Origin: Nocardia shimofusensis NBRC 100134
GTDB lineage: Bacteria > Actinomycetota > Actinomycetes > Mycobacteriales > Mycobacteriaceae
Reading direction: 5' to 3'
Assembly (NCBI RefSeq): GCF_001613125.1
Contig: NZ_BDBT01000001.1
Span: 1 to 64,000, forward strand
DNA length: 64,000 bases
Shown: piece by piece, positions 9,595 through 18,315 of the stretch
How the letters are laid out: the number at the start of each line of letters is the position of its first letter
Position numbering within the stretch: position 1 is the first letter of the stretch
Position numbers and translations under genes: made by a program
Notes under the pieces: model-generated
Database searches by the model: none
The model's input: only the letters and a program-made list of their open reading frames with translations
Told to the model about the DNA's origin: nothing

Positions 9595-10545
9595 TCAACG
9601 GGGAACAGTCACGGTGAAGCGGACGCTCTCGCCCGGCAGTGTCGCAATCGCTCGTTCGAGCAAGGTGCCCAGGTCGATAGAGCCGAGCAGTGGCCCGGTC
9701 GCCTGCGTCGCGGGCCGCAGCGCCACGCCGATGGCGGCGATCTCGGGGGCCATCTTCGCCAGGTACTCGAACAATTCCGCTTCCTGGGCGCGCCAGGACC
9801 CGAGGATCTCGTCACCGCGCAGCACCTGCGAACCGGCGAACAGGTATTCGTAGGAGACGCCGAGGGTCTCCCCGAACTCGTCGAGCATCGGCGGCGCCTC
9901 GGTGAGCGCGGCACGAGCCCACTCCACGTCGCCCATCACCCGCGTCAGCTCACGCAGCACCACTTCGAGCGAGCCCTCGTGCCTGGACAAGGTCGCCAGC
10001 AGCAGTTCGGCGCCCCGACGGGCCTGCGGGACCGTGGCATCGAGACCGTCGAGCGCCTCGGCGAAGGCGTCGGTGAGCCTGCGCACGGACTCGGCATCCA
10101 CCTGATCCAGCAGGCTCGAGGTGCTCGCGAGCAGATCGGGCACCGAGGTCGGCAGTTCCACCGCCTCGGTCAGGTGCGCGCCGTCGACCAGCCACGGCCC
10201 CTCGCTGGTGTGCGGAAGCAGCGCGAAGACCGGTTCGCCCAGCGCGGACAGGTTTTCCACGCGCATCTCGCTGTCGACCGGGATGCGGTATTTCGCGTCG
10301 TAGGAGAAACGCATCCGGACCAGTCCGTCGTGACTGCGCACTTCGTCGACCCGGCCGATGTTCACACCGCGGTAGACGACCTCGCTGCCGGCGCGCAGCC
10401 CGGCCGCGTCGCGCAGATCCACCACCGCGTGCAGGCGGCGTTGCGTCGGGTCGATGGTGAGCACATCGACGACGAGATACCCCGAGCCCAGGATCATCAC
10501 CGCGAGCAGGGCCACGGCCGACAGCCAAGGGGGAATCCGGGTCAT
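9595..10545 (-). CDS. mceF: Mce family protein MceF
   Basis: 316 aa from ATG 10545 (MTRIPPWLSAVALLAVMILG). N-terminal membrane anchor or signal, then the MlaD/MCE domain (LRAGSEVVYRGVNIGRVDEV at about residue 45-65) and a long helical C-terminal region of about 200 residues. In Mce systems six such subunits build a hetero-hexameric tunnel that carries lipids across the cell envelope. Its ATG overlaps the mceE stop (ATGA). Substrate of this particular operon is unknown; cholesterol, fatty acids and mycolate-related lipids are known for relatives. Confidence 0.9.
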   Translation of the reverse strand: MTRIPPWLSAVALLAVMILGSGYLVVDVLTIDPTQRRLHAVVDLRDAAGLRAGSEVVYRGVNIGRVDEVRSHDGLVRMRFSYDAKYRIPVDSEMRVENLSALGEPVFALLPHTSEGPWLVDGAHLTEAVELPTSVPDLLASTSSLLDQVDAESVRRLTDAFAEALDGLDATVPQARRGAELLLATLSRHEGSLEVVLRELTRVMGDVEWARAALTEAPPMLDEFGETLGVSYEYLFAGSQVLRGDEILGSWRAQEAELFEYLAKMAPEIAAIGVALRPATQATGPLLGSIDLGTLLERAIATLPGESVRFTVTVPR

Positions 10546-11573
10546 GGCAGAGCTCCGATCATCCGCAGGAGAACCAGCCCGTCCTTGGCGGGATCGCCTT
10601 CGCCCACGCCGGCGATACCGACCTGGCGGATGTCGACGCCGGGACCGAGCAGGAACGGCAGCAGTTTGTCGTTTACCAGCGCGAGCAGGTCGGCGGCGTT
10701 GCCCGCCAACTGGTTCGCGCCGGGTGAGGGATCGCGGATCAACGGCACGATCGCCTCGAGATTCTCGTTGATGTGCGGCAGGCGCGGGATCAGCCATTCC
10801 AGGCCGGTGACCAGCGTGCCCGCGTCGATGACGGTGTTGAGCACCGCGTCCATGAACAGCGGCACGCGATCCAGGCGCCGACGGGCGACATCGGAGAAGA
10901 CGAAACCCACTTCGTCGCGCGCGGCGTTCAGGCGCTGTGTCAGGTCGTCGGTGGCGACCACGATCCGGTCGATCTGGTCCAGGTTCGCGGCGGCCTCACC
11001 GACGTCCTTCGCCACCGCGGCCGCGAGCACCCGGGTCTGCGCCGGGTCCTCGGGCAGCACCTCGTTGAGCCGGGCGATCGAGTCCTGCAATCGCATCAGG
11101 CTGCCGCCGTTGACGAACATCGCGATCCGGTCCAGCATCTCCTCGATCTGGGGACCGGGATCGGTCTGCTGGAGCGGGATCGTGTCGCCGTCGCGCAGCG
11201 GATGCCCGCCGTCGTTCTCCGGCGGCAGCAACGCGATGTAGATGTCGCCGAGCACGGTCGTCTGGCGCAGTTCGGCCCTGGTGTTTACGGGGACGACCAC
11301 CGAGTCGCGCACGTCGATGTGGGCGATCGCGCTGTGCGGCTCGAGACTGATGGAGTCCAGGGTGCCGACGGAGACGCCGCCGCTGCGCACGTCCGCGCCC
11401 GCGGGCAGGCTGAGCAGCGATGCGAACTCGAGGTTCAGCCGATAGGTCGGCCCACGCACTCCCGCCCCGGGCAGCGCGTGATCGCTGGGGTCGAAACCGC
11501 AGCCGCAGAGCACGAACAACATCGCCAACGGGACGGCGATCAGACGACCCAGCCGTGTGCGGGTGATGGTCAC
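10542..11573 (-). CDS. mceE: Mce family lipoprotein MceE
   Basis: 343 aa from a GTG at 11573 that overlaps the mceD stop (GTGA). The N-terminus VTITRTRLGRLIAVPLAM is followed by LFVLCGCGFD, a lipobox of the form LCGC, as expected because MceE (LprK-type) is the lipoprotein subunit of Mce complexes. The MCE domain follows (LPAGADVRSGGVSVGTLDS) and then a long helical region. The open frame extends far upstream inside mceD but that part is out of family. Role: component of the envelope-spanning lipid tunnel. Confidence 0.9.
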   Translation of the reverse strand: MTITRTRLGRLIAVPLAMLFVLCGCGFDPSDHALPGAGVRGPTYRLNLEFASLLSLPAGADVRSGGVSVGTLDSISLEPHSAIAHIDVRDSVVVPVNTRAELRQTTVLGDIYIALLPPENDGGHPLRDGDTIPLQQTDPGPQIEEMLDRIAMFVNGGSLMRLQDSIARLNEVLPEDPAQTRVLAAAVAKDVGEAAANLDQIDRIVVATDDLTQRLNAARDEVGFVFSDVARRRLDRVPLFMDAVLNTVIDAGTLVTGLEWLIPRLPHINENLEAIVPLIRDPSPGANQLAGNAADLLALVNDKLLPFLLGPGVDIRQVGIAGVGEGDPAKDGLVLLRMIGALP

Positions 11574-12676
11574 GGGATCGCTCCGATCGTCGACAGCACC
11601 AGTTGTGGAAGGGGAACCGACACCGAACGGTCCGACAGCACGGTGCAACTGTCGGGCGCGAGCTGTGCCAGTGCGGCGCACACCAGCCCCGCGTCGGGGG
11701 TGGCCACCTCGGCGCGCGCGGGTTCGAGTTCGACGCCGAGCGATCCCTCGTGTGACCCGGCCATCGTCTGCAGCATGCCCACGATGCCGGGGATCTTGGC
11801 GAGCAGCTCGCCCGAGTTCTCGGCCCGGGTGCGCACCATCGTCAGAATCGGCAGGGTCGAGTTCAGGGCGTTCATCAGGTACGGGAAATGGTCGTGGAAT
11901 AGCCGGTCGAGCGGCTCCACCGCCGCGGACAGTCTCTCGACGAGGTCCTTGACGATGACGAGCATCTCCGCGATCGAGGCCAGGCCCGGCCCGAAGGTCT
12001 GCAGGGTGACCTTGACGTTCTCCCAATCCCGGCTGACGAAGCCGCTCATCTCGGCCGAGTTGTCGAGCAGTTCGCCGAGCTGGGCCATGAAACTGTCCGG
12101 CGTCGCCAGCAGATCGGCCAGGTCTCGCAGTTCGCGGTTGAGCGTGGGGCCGAGACCCTCGACCTGGTGACCGGCGTCGCGCAGCACCGATTCCAGCGGC
12201 GCCGTGCCGTCGGGACCGAGGTCGGTGATCTGCTGGACCAGAGTCGAGAACGAGCCCAGAGCGTCCGACACGCTGACCGGTGTGCGGGTTCTGGCCTGGT
12301 CGATGCACGAGTCCGGCGGCAGGGCCGGTCCCGAACCTGGATCGGCGTCGACGAGTTCCACGCGCCGGTCGGTCAGGATCGAGGCGTTCGCGATCACCGC
12401 GCCGGTCTCGGCGGGCAGCTCACGCCGATCGGTCCGCATGTCGACCCGCACCCGCGCGCCGTCGGGCTCGACACCACGCACCGTGCCGACCGCGACGCCG
12501 CGGATCGTGACCGGCGAGCCGGGATAGAGCCCGAACGAATCGTCGAAATACGCGCACAGTGAACGGGTTTCGGCCCCGCTCACGGCTCGCACCGTGGCCG
12601 CGCCCGCGACGGCGAGCGCTACCGCGGTCACGGCCGCCACGGCCAGTCGTCGTTTCCCCGTGAAATGTGTACGCAC
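11570..12676 (-). CDS. mceD: Mce family protein MceD
   Basis: 368 aa from GTG 12676, one base after the mceC stop; an upstream ATG at 12712 would overlap mceC by 35 bp and add an atypical peptide. N-terminal hydrophobic helix (RLAVAAVTAVALAVAGAATV), MCE domain (FGLYPGSPVTIRGVAVGTVR) and an extended helical C-terminal half. One of six subunits of the Mce lipid-transfer tunnel. Gene order and the coupled start support identity; the letter D is assigned by position. Confidence 0.88.
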   Translation of the reverse strand: MRTHFTGKRRLAVAAVTAVALAVAGAATVRAVSGAETRSLCAYFDDSFGLYPGSPVTIRGVAVGTVRGVEPDGARVRVDMRTDRRELPAETGAVIANASILTDRRVELVDADPGSGPALPPDSCIDQARTRTPVSVSDALGSFSTLVQQITDLGPDGTAPLESVLRDAGHQVEGLGPTLNRELRDLADLLATPDSFMAQLGELLDNSAEMSGFVSRDWENVKVTLQTFGPGLASIAEMLVIVKDLVERLSAAVEPLDRLFHDHFPYLMNALNSTLPILTMVRTRAENSGELLAKIPGIVGMLQTMAGSHEGSLGVELEPARAEVATPDAGLVCAALAQLAPDSCTVLSDRSVSVPLPQLVLSTIGAIP

Positions 12677-12677
12677 G

Positions 12678-13697
12678 TCAGCACCGTGTTCCCGGCATCG
12701 GAAGGCAGGCATCGGGTCGCTGGACCGTCAGCCCGCTCTGATCGATCAGCACCTGGCCCTCGGGCCCCACGATTCCCGCGAGTCCGTTCAGGGTGGTGGT
12801 GATGGAGGTCATCATCGAATCGACCTGGGCCCGCAGCTCTTCGCTGCGGTCCGCGGCCTCCTCCAGCGGTGGCAGCAACGGCTCCACCTTCTCGGCGTAG
12901 GGACCGCTGAGGAAGTCGAACAGCGCCCCGCTCAGACCCCCGAGCACGTCGGCGAACAAGGTGACGTCCTCGCGGGCCGCGATCATCTGGGGAGCGAGCG
13001 TCGCGTACCCGCGGATGATCTCGAGTGCCAGTTGCTGATTGTCGATGGCCGTGTTCAGGTATTCGTTCGACAGCGCCAGCAGATCCTCGATCTGGTTCTT
13101 CTGCGCGGCGATCACCGCCATCACCGCTTCGAGGTCGATCACCGTGGAGTTGATCGCCTCGGGCGATTCCGACAACGCGGCGGAGGTCTTGTCCAGCGCG
13201 ATGCGCAACGCCTCGGCGTCGAGTTCCTCGAACACCGCGTCGGCCTCGTCGAACAGGTCGCCGACGAGGAAGGGCAGGCTCGCCCGCTCGGGCGGGATGG
13301 GGCCACGCAGCGGCTGCTCGCCGGCGGGATGCAGGGCCAGATAGAGGCCGCCGATGGGGGTCAGCATGCGCACCGACACCGAGGTCGTGTCCCCCAGCGT
13401 GTACTGCGAATCAACGGTGAAGGTGACATCGACGTGGTCGTCGGCGAGCGCGAGCGAGGCCACCGATCCGACCGGCACGCCGGCGATCCTGACCTCGTCG
13501 CCCTCGGCCAGGCCGCCCGACTCGGGCAGCTCCAGCGAGTAGGTGGCGGTGCCGGGCGGATGCACATACAGCGCGACCACGACCGCGAAGATCACCGCGA
13601 GCACTCCGAGTCCGGCCAGCGCCCAGCGCGTCTGAGCGGTCGGGTCGGCGTCCTCGGAGCCGAGATCGAACGAGGCGAACCATGTGGGCAGGCGCAT
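12678..13697 (-). CDS. mceC: Mce family protein MceC
   Basis: 339 aa from ATG 13697, which shares a base with the mceB stop (TGATG). After a short cytoplasmic segment comes a transmembrane helix (WALAGLGVLAVIFAVVVAL, residues about 24-42) and the MCE domain (GLAEGDEVRIAGVPVGSVAS). The C-terminal region is helical and predicted to pack into the tunnel. The protein ends with PGTRC, so it carries a free C-terminal cysteine, unusual but of unknown meaning. Assigned C by order. Confidence 0.88.
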   Translation of the reverse strand: MRLPTWFASFDLGSEDADPTAQTRWALAGLGVLAVIFAVVVALYVHPPGTATYSLELPESGGLAEGDEVRIAGVPVGSVASLALADDHVDVTFTVDSQYTLGDTTSVSVRMLTPIGGLYLALHPAGEQPLRGPIPPERASLPFLVGDLFDEADAVFEELDAEALRIALDKTSAALSESPEAINSTVIDLEAVMAVIAAQKNQIEDLLALSNEYLNTAIDNQQLALEIIRGYATLAPQMIAAREDVTLFADVLGGLSGALFDFLSGPYAEKVEPLLPPLEEAADRSEELRAQVDSMMTSITTTLNGLAGIVGPEGQVLIDQSGLTVQRPDACLPMPGTRC

Positions 13698-14713
13698 CAG
13701 GCACCTCCGTTGCAGACGACCAACTGCCTGCCGTGCAGCAGGACGTCGGCGGTGATGGGCAGCGGGAGCAGGCCGTTGCCGCACTGTCGCTGCGGATCGG
13801 TATTCGGGATGAGCGCGTTGAGTCCCTCGAAGACGCCCGGCAGCACCGACAGGGTGCGCATGGCGATCGCCGGATCGGGAATCACCTCCGACACCCGTCG
13901 GGTGAACTCGTCCTTGTAGTCGGTCGCGCCCAGGCCCAGTCGTGCCAGCGCGTTGACGGTCCTGCCCACCTCCGACATCTCCAGCGCGCCCTTCTCGACC
14001 AGGTCGAGGAACTCGCCCATCCGGGTCACCAGCGGCGTGAAGATCGAATGGAAGACCTTCAGGATGTTCTCCAGGTTCTGCGAGCGGCCCTGCAGTTGAT
14101 CCGACAGCGATTGCAGATTGGTGAGGATGGTGCTCATCAACGCGCTACGGTCCTCGGCGTAGGTCGCCAGCGTGGCGATGTCGCGCATGACCGGCGTGAC
14201 GCTGTCCTCGCTGCCGTCGATCACCGCGGCCACGTTCATGGCGAGCCGGTTGTACACGGCGGGGTCCGCCTCTCGCAGCAGGGGTTTGAGGCCGTTGAAC
14301 ACGATGGTGATGTCGAAGGAGTCCACCGTGTGGGTGACCAGTTCCCTCGGATCGAGCTCCGGTGCGTCCTCGGCGGCACGCTCGAGTTCGAGATAGCGCT
14401 GCCCGGTGAGGTTCTGGAATTTGATCGCCAGGCGGTCGGGCGCGCGCAGCCGGTACTCGTCGAGGACGGTGAATTCCACGATCGCCCGGCTGTTCTCCGA
14501 GATCGCGATGTCGACGACTTTGCCGATCTGGACGCCGCGCAGCCGGACGTCGGTGTTCTCTTTCAACCCGAACACGTCGCCGAAATCGGCGCGGTAGGTG
14601 GTGGTCGACCCGGAGACCGGGCGCTGGATGGCCTGCACGACCAGCACGATGATCGCCACGACCACACAGGCCAGTACGCCGAGCCGGAGGGCGGCTTGTC
14701 CCGGTGTTCTCAT
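13697..14713 (-). CDS. mceB: Mce family protein MceB
   Basis: 338 aa. N-terminal helix LGVLACVVVAIIVLVVQAI (residues about 11-29), MCE domain (VFGLKENTDVRLRGVQIGKV) and a helical C-terminal half that ends in a small cysteine-containing region (RQCGNGLLPLPITADVLL, then VVCNGG) shared by MceB/C-type subunits. ATG 14713 overlaps the mceA stop (ATGA). Subunit of the Mce lipid-import tunnel. Confidence 0.9.
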   Translation of the reverse strand: MRTPGQAALRLGVLACVVVAIIVLVVQAIQRPVSGSTTTYRADFGDVFGLKENTDVRLRGVQIGKVVDIAISENSRAIVEFTVLDEYRLRAPDRLAIKFQNLTGQRYLELERAAEDAPELDPRELVTHTVDSFDITIVFNGLKPLLREADPAVYNRLAMNVAAVIDGSEDSVTPVMRDIATLATYAEDRSALMSTILTNLQSLSDQLQGRSQNLENILKVFHSIFTPLVTRMGEFLDLVEKGALEMSEVGRTVNALARLGLGATDYKDEFTRRVSEVIPDPAIAMRTLSVLPGVFEGLNALIPNTDPQRQCGNGLLPLPITADVLLHGRQLVVCNGGA

Positions 14714-15732
14714 CGCGGCGCACCCCCGGTCGCCTCGATCGGCATCCGGAACGCCGGGAACGTCTCGATCAGCACGTCCACGCCGAGCACCACCTTGTCA
14801 CCGTTCCTGTCCAGCGCGCCGTCGAGTCCGTCGATCAGTCGTGCCACCTGGTCGGGTGTCACATTCGCGATCGACCTGTTCAACGGAATGATCAGATCGA
14901 GCAGCATGTCGACCGCGTCGGCGGTCGGGCCGAGCTCGTCGGCCACGGTGCCCGACAGGGCCAGCACGAGATTGGAGACCTCGGTGATCGTGTCGCCGGC
15001 CTGCCGCGTCCGGAATTCGTCGTCGAGTTCTTCCACGGAGGCCAGGGAGTGCAGGATGCCGAGCGCCGAGGGCGTGAAAACCGCGGTCCCCTCGGACACG
15101 TCGGCCATTCTGGGCAGCATCTCGGCCAGCGACATGTTCCTCGCCCGCGCCGTCGTGCGCGCCACCAGCAGTGCCGAGGCGAGCAACGGCGCCATCTGCT
15201 CGGTGAGTGCGACGGAGCTGTCGATCGAATCCGACAGCTTCGTGGTCACCGCGTCGAGCAGCAGCCTGCCCGAGTCGCGCAGCACCGTGGTGACGGTGTA
15301 GTCGCCGACCTCGCCCAGATCGAGCACGGTGCTCGGCCCGATGGCCTCGCCGCCCGGCATCGGGATCAGCTCCAGCGCGGTCGAACCGAAGATGTTGGAG
15401 GAGACGAAGCGCGTGTGCATGGCGGTGGACAGTTCGCGCACCCGCTCCTCGTCGACGCTCAGGGTCACCAGCTGCAGATTCGGGCCGTGCGCCTGGACGC
15501 CGACCACCGATCCGATCGACATGCCACGCAGGCGCACCGCGGTGTCGGTGGACACGCCGTCTCCGAGATGCGCGGCCCGCACCGCGAATTCGATCTGTCC
15601 GTCCCGCTCCGGGCGAGAGATGTGCCACGCGCCGGCGAGCACCAGCGTGAGGACCACGATCACCCCGATGCCGCGCATCCGCAGACCCCACGGGGTCGGG
15701 CCGTGCGCTGAATACAGTGCTGCTCTGCTCAT
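14710..15732 (-). CDS. mceA: Mce family protein MceA
   Basis: 340 aa. Short cytoplasmic N-terminus, transmembrane helix IGVIVVLTLVLAGAWHI (residues about 22-38), MCE/MlaD domain (DTAVRLRGMSIGSVVGVQA) and helical C-terminal region. First Mce subunit after the two YrbE permeases, 6 bp after the yrbEB stop. The helical region contains a P-G-G-E-A-I loop typical of Mce1A-like domains. Specific ligand cannot be read from sequence. Confidence 0.9.
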   Translation of the reverse strand: MSRAALYSAHGPTPWGLRMRGIGVIVVLTLVLAGAWHISRPERDGQIEFAVRAAHLGDGVSTDTAVRLRGMSIGSVVGVQAHGPNLQLVTLSVDEERVRELSTAMHTRFVSSNIFGSTALELIPMPGGEAIGPSTVLDLGEVGDYTVTTVLRDSGRLLLDAVTTKLSDSIDSSVALTEQMAPLLASALLVARTTARARNMSLAEMLPRMADVSEGTAVFTPSALGILHSLASVEELDDEFRTRQAGDTITEVSNLVLALSGTVADELGPTADAVDMLLDLIIPLNRSIANVTPDQVARLIDGLDGALDRNGDKVVLGVDVLIETFPAFRMPIEATGGAPR

Positions 15733-15738
15733 CTCACC

Positions 15739-16623
15739 TCACCCCGAGAAACTGACCGTCGCGTCCAGACCCCACATGCACAGCGTCAGGATCATGTCCG
15801 TGGTCACGATCAGCACCAGGCTGGCGCGGATCGCCCGCCCCGAAGCGATCCCGACGCCCTCCGGTCCGCCGCCGGCGTGGAAGCCCTCGTAGGCGTGCAC
15901 CAGCGTCACCACGAGAACGAACACCACCACTTTGATCAGCGAATAGATCAGGTCGATCGGCTCGGTGAACATGTGGAAGTAGTGGTCGTAGGCGCCCGAG
16001 GCGTTCCCCTCGACGAGCGCGACGGTCGCGCCGGTGGTCGCGAAACCCAGCGCCAGCGCGATGAGGTACGAGGGGATCACCGCTGCCACGGCGGCGATGA
16101 TCCGGGTGGAGACGACATACGGGATCGGGTCGATCGCCTGCGATTCCAGCGCGTCGATCTCCTCGGAGATGCGCATCGCGCCGACCTCGGCGGTGATCCG
16201 GCACCCGGCTTGGGCGGCGAAGCCGACGGCGGCGATCAGCGGCGCCAGTTCGCGCGGATTGGCCAGCGCCGACATCGCCCCGGCCAGCGGTCCCATGCCG
16301 AGCATGTCCAGGGCGGAGAAGCCGACGATGCCGACCACACCACCCGCGACGATGCCCATGATCGCCAGCACCGGGGCGACACCGCCGCCGACGATGACCG
16401 CGCGACCGTTGCCCCAGGTCAGGTCGGTGAAGATCGCGACGGCATGGCGACGGTGGCGACGCAGCGCGTGGCCGATGCCCAGGACCGCCTGCACGACGAA
16501 ATGCGTGGTGTGCCCGAGGGATTCGATCGGGGACCACAGCCGTTCGGCATGCCGCGTCCAGCGCAGCGCCCTCGGCCGGTATCGGGTCGGCACCGCGACC
16601 TCACCGGCGTGTGGAGAAGACAT
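15739..16623 (-). CDS. yrbEB: YrbE/MlaE-family ABC permease, second subunit
   Basis: 294 aa integral membrane protein of the MlaE family. The conserved loop EVGAMRISEEIDALESQAID (residues about 141-160) is the hallmark that couples YrbE to the MceG/MlaF ATPase. Five or six hydrophobic segments. With YrbEA it forms the inner-membrane permease that feeds lipids from the Mce tunnel. Its ATG shares a base with the yrbEA stop, and the gene precedes mceA by 6 bp. The ATPase (mceG) is encoded elsewhere, as usual. Confidence 0.92.
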   Translation of the reverse strand: MSSPHAGEVAVPTRYRPRALRWTRHAERLWSPIESLGHTTHFVVQAVLGIGHALRRHRRHAVAIFTDLTWGNGRAVIVGGGVAPVLAIMGIVAGGVVGIVGFSALDMLGMGPLAGAMSALANPRELAPLIAAVGFAAQAGCRITAEVGAMRISEEIDALESQAIDPIPYVVSTRIIAAVAAVIPSYLIALALGFATTGATVALVEGNASGAYDHYFHMFTEPIDLIYSLIKVVVFVLVVTLVHAYEGFHAGGGPEGVGIASGRAIRASLVLIVTTDMILTLCMWGLDATVSFSG

Positions 16624-17450
16624 CAGAGAAACCTCATGGGGACGAACATCAGGACGATTTGGGTGATCACGAGATTCGCGACCATGCAGGCGAGGATGCC
16701 GAGCACGACCGCGGCGTTGACGCTGTCGGCCACGCCTTTCGGCCCGCCCTTGGCCTCGAGCCCGCGATGGCTGGAGATCACCGCGACGACATAGCCGAAC
16801 ACCGCGGCTTTACCGAGGCAGACGAGCAGGTCGGTGACCGAGGCGAAGCTGCCGAACGACATCCAGTACGACCCCGGCGCGACGCCCTGCCCCAGCGAGG
16901 CCACCGCGAACCCGGCCACGATGCTCATCAGGATGATCAGCACCGAGAGCATCGGCGCGACCACCACCATGGCCAGGATGCGCGGGGCGACCAGGCGCCG
17001 GTGCGGGTCCACGCCCATCGTGCGCAGCGCGTCGATCTCCTCGCGGATGGTGCGCGAGGCCAGGTCGGCCGAGATCGCGGAGCCGCCCGCGCCGCCGATC
17101 AGCAGGGCGGCGGCCAGCGGCGCGATCTGCTGCATGACGCCCATGCCGCCGACCGCGCCCGCCATCGAGTTGGCGCCGACGTTGTCGGTCATGCTGCCGA
17201 CCTGCACGGCGATCACGACGCCGAGCGGCAGCGCGACCAGCACCGCGGGCAGGGCCGACACCGAGACGAAGAACCAGCCCTGGACGACGGCCTCCCGCAA
17301 GGGGAAGCGCCCCCGAGCGACATCGACGACCAACAGCGTCGAGGAGCGCACACCCAAACGGAACAGTCGTCCGAAGGTCCGCACGGACTCGATCGTGCGC
17401 GTCATCACGACCCCGCCGGGCCGGGGGGCGACTTGCGAAGTCATCGGCAT
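16623..17450 (-). CDS. yrbEA: YrbE/MlaE-family ABC permease, first subunit
   Basis: 275 aa permease with the MlaE loop DLASRTIREEIDALRTMGVD and several membrane helices. First gene of the yrbE-mce operon; 168 bp separate it from the TetR gene upstream, where an operon promoter is expected. The start at ATG 17450 (MPMTSQVAPRPGGVV) has a downstream in-frame ATG as an alternative. Partner of YrbEB in the permease dimer of the Mce lipid importer. Confidence 0.92.
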   Translation of the reverse strand: MPMTSQVAPRPGGVVMTRTIESVRTFGRLFRLGVRSSTLLVVDVARGRFPLREAVVQGWFFVSVSALPAVLVALPLGVVIAVQVGSMTDNVGANSMAGAVGGMGVMQQIAPLAAALLIGGAGGSAISADLASRTIREEIDALRTMGVDPHRRLVAPRILAMVVVAPMLSVLIILMSIVAGFAVASLGQGVAPGSYWMSFGSFASVTDLLVCLGKAAVFGYVVAVISSHRGLEAKGGPKGVADSVNAAVVLGILACMVANLVITQIVLMFVPMRFL

Positions 17451-17618
17451 TTCCCTTTCTGCGGGCAGGACTGGACAGGTGTGCGAGGCCGACTGTGGAC
17501 ACGGTCGGCTGCCGTCTGCCGTATCGCGGGGCGCGCGACAGCGACGGCTCCGACGGGATCGACGGCGCTCGCCGGGACCCGTCTCTTACGCGTGGTGGCG
17601 GTGGTCGGTGGCGGGCCC

Positions 17619-18254
17619 TCAGGGGGTGTCGTCGGGCGCTCGCGGAACGAGCAGGAAGGAGAACATGGTCCGGGCGAGCTTGCGCACCCCGGAATCGGTG
17701 GACGCGGCGGTCCCGAGATCCGGCGTCAGCCAGATGCTGCCGAAGAATCGGGCGACCAGTTCCGCGGCCACCTCGGTGTCGATCTCGACGCCCGCGCGCT
17801 CGGCCACGCCGTCGAGCTCGTGCCGCACCGAGCCGACCAGCATGGCGGCGACCACCGGATCGCGCATCACCGGCAGCGCGGCGTTGTCCTCGACCAACCT
17901 GCGCGCCACCGGATGGGTGCGCGCCACGCGAACGGCCTGCACGATCCACTCGATCGCCCGCTCCAGCGGGTCGTCGATCGCGTCGGCCGCATCGTGGAAC
18001 CGGTCGACGACGCGCGCGAGTTCCCAGGCCAGCGCGCGGCGCACGAGTTCCTCTTTCGAGACGAAGCGCCGGAACACCGTCGCCCGGCCGACCCCGGCCT
18101 CCGCGGCGACATCGGCCACGGTCATCCTCTCGATGCCGTGTCTGCTCAGGCAGTCGACGGCCGCTTGCAGGATGACCGCGTCGGTCGTGTCCCCTTCGTC
18201 AGGAGATGAGGCCAGTGCATCGATCAGCAGCGAACGCACCGGTTTGAGACTCAT
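17619..18254 (-). CDS. TetR-family regulator upstream of the mce operon
   Basis: 211 aa. N-terminal TetR HTH at residues about 25-70 (LSRHGIERMTVADVAAEAGV, then GRATVFRRFVSKEEL), followed by an all-helical ligand domain ending in FFGSIWLTPD. It lies on the same strand directly before yrbEA, the position occupied by mce repressors such as Mce3R in mycobacteria, so control of this lipid-import operon is a reasonable inference. No clear palindrome was pinned down in the 168 bp gap. Its own promoter must lie in the 61 bp after the NERD gene or further upstream. Confidence 0.85.
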   Translation of the reverse strand: MSLKPVRSLLIDALASSPDEGDTTDAVILQAAVDCLSRHGIERMTVADVAAEAGVGRATVFRRFVSKEELVRRALAWELARVVDRFHDAADAIDDPLERAIEWIVQAVRVARTHPVARRLVEDNAALPVMRDPVVAAMLVGSVRHELDGVAERAGVEIDTEVAAELVARFFGSIWLTPDLGTAASTDSGVRKLARTMFSFLLVPRAPDDTP

Positions 18255-18315
18255 AGTTCCGTGACAGTATCACCGATATCAACGCCCGAGAAGAGAATCC
18301 TCGGGTCCGGACTGT

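Noticed and set aside
10542..12308. 588-codon frame as a long MceD/E-like protein
   Set aside because: Only the part from GTG 11573 is MceE; the upstream part is antisense-like filler within mceD read in another frame.
12594..13919. Open frame of 441 codons on the plus strand
   Set aside because: Antisense to mceC and mceD. High GC creates long open frames opposite real genes; composition is low-complexity and no homology pattern is visible.
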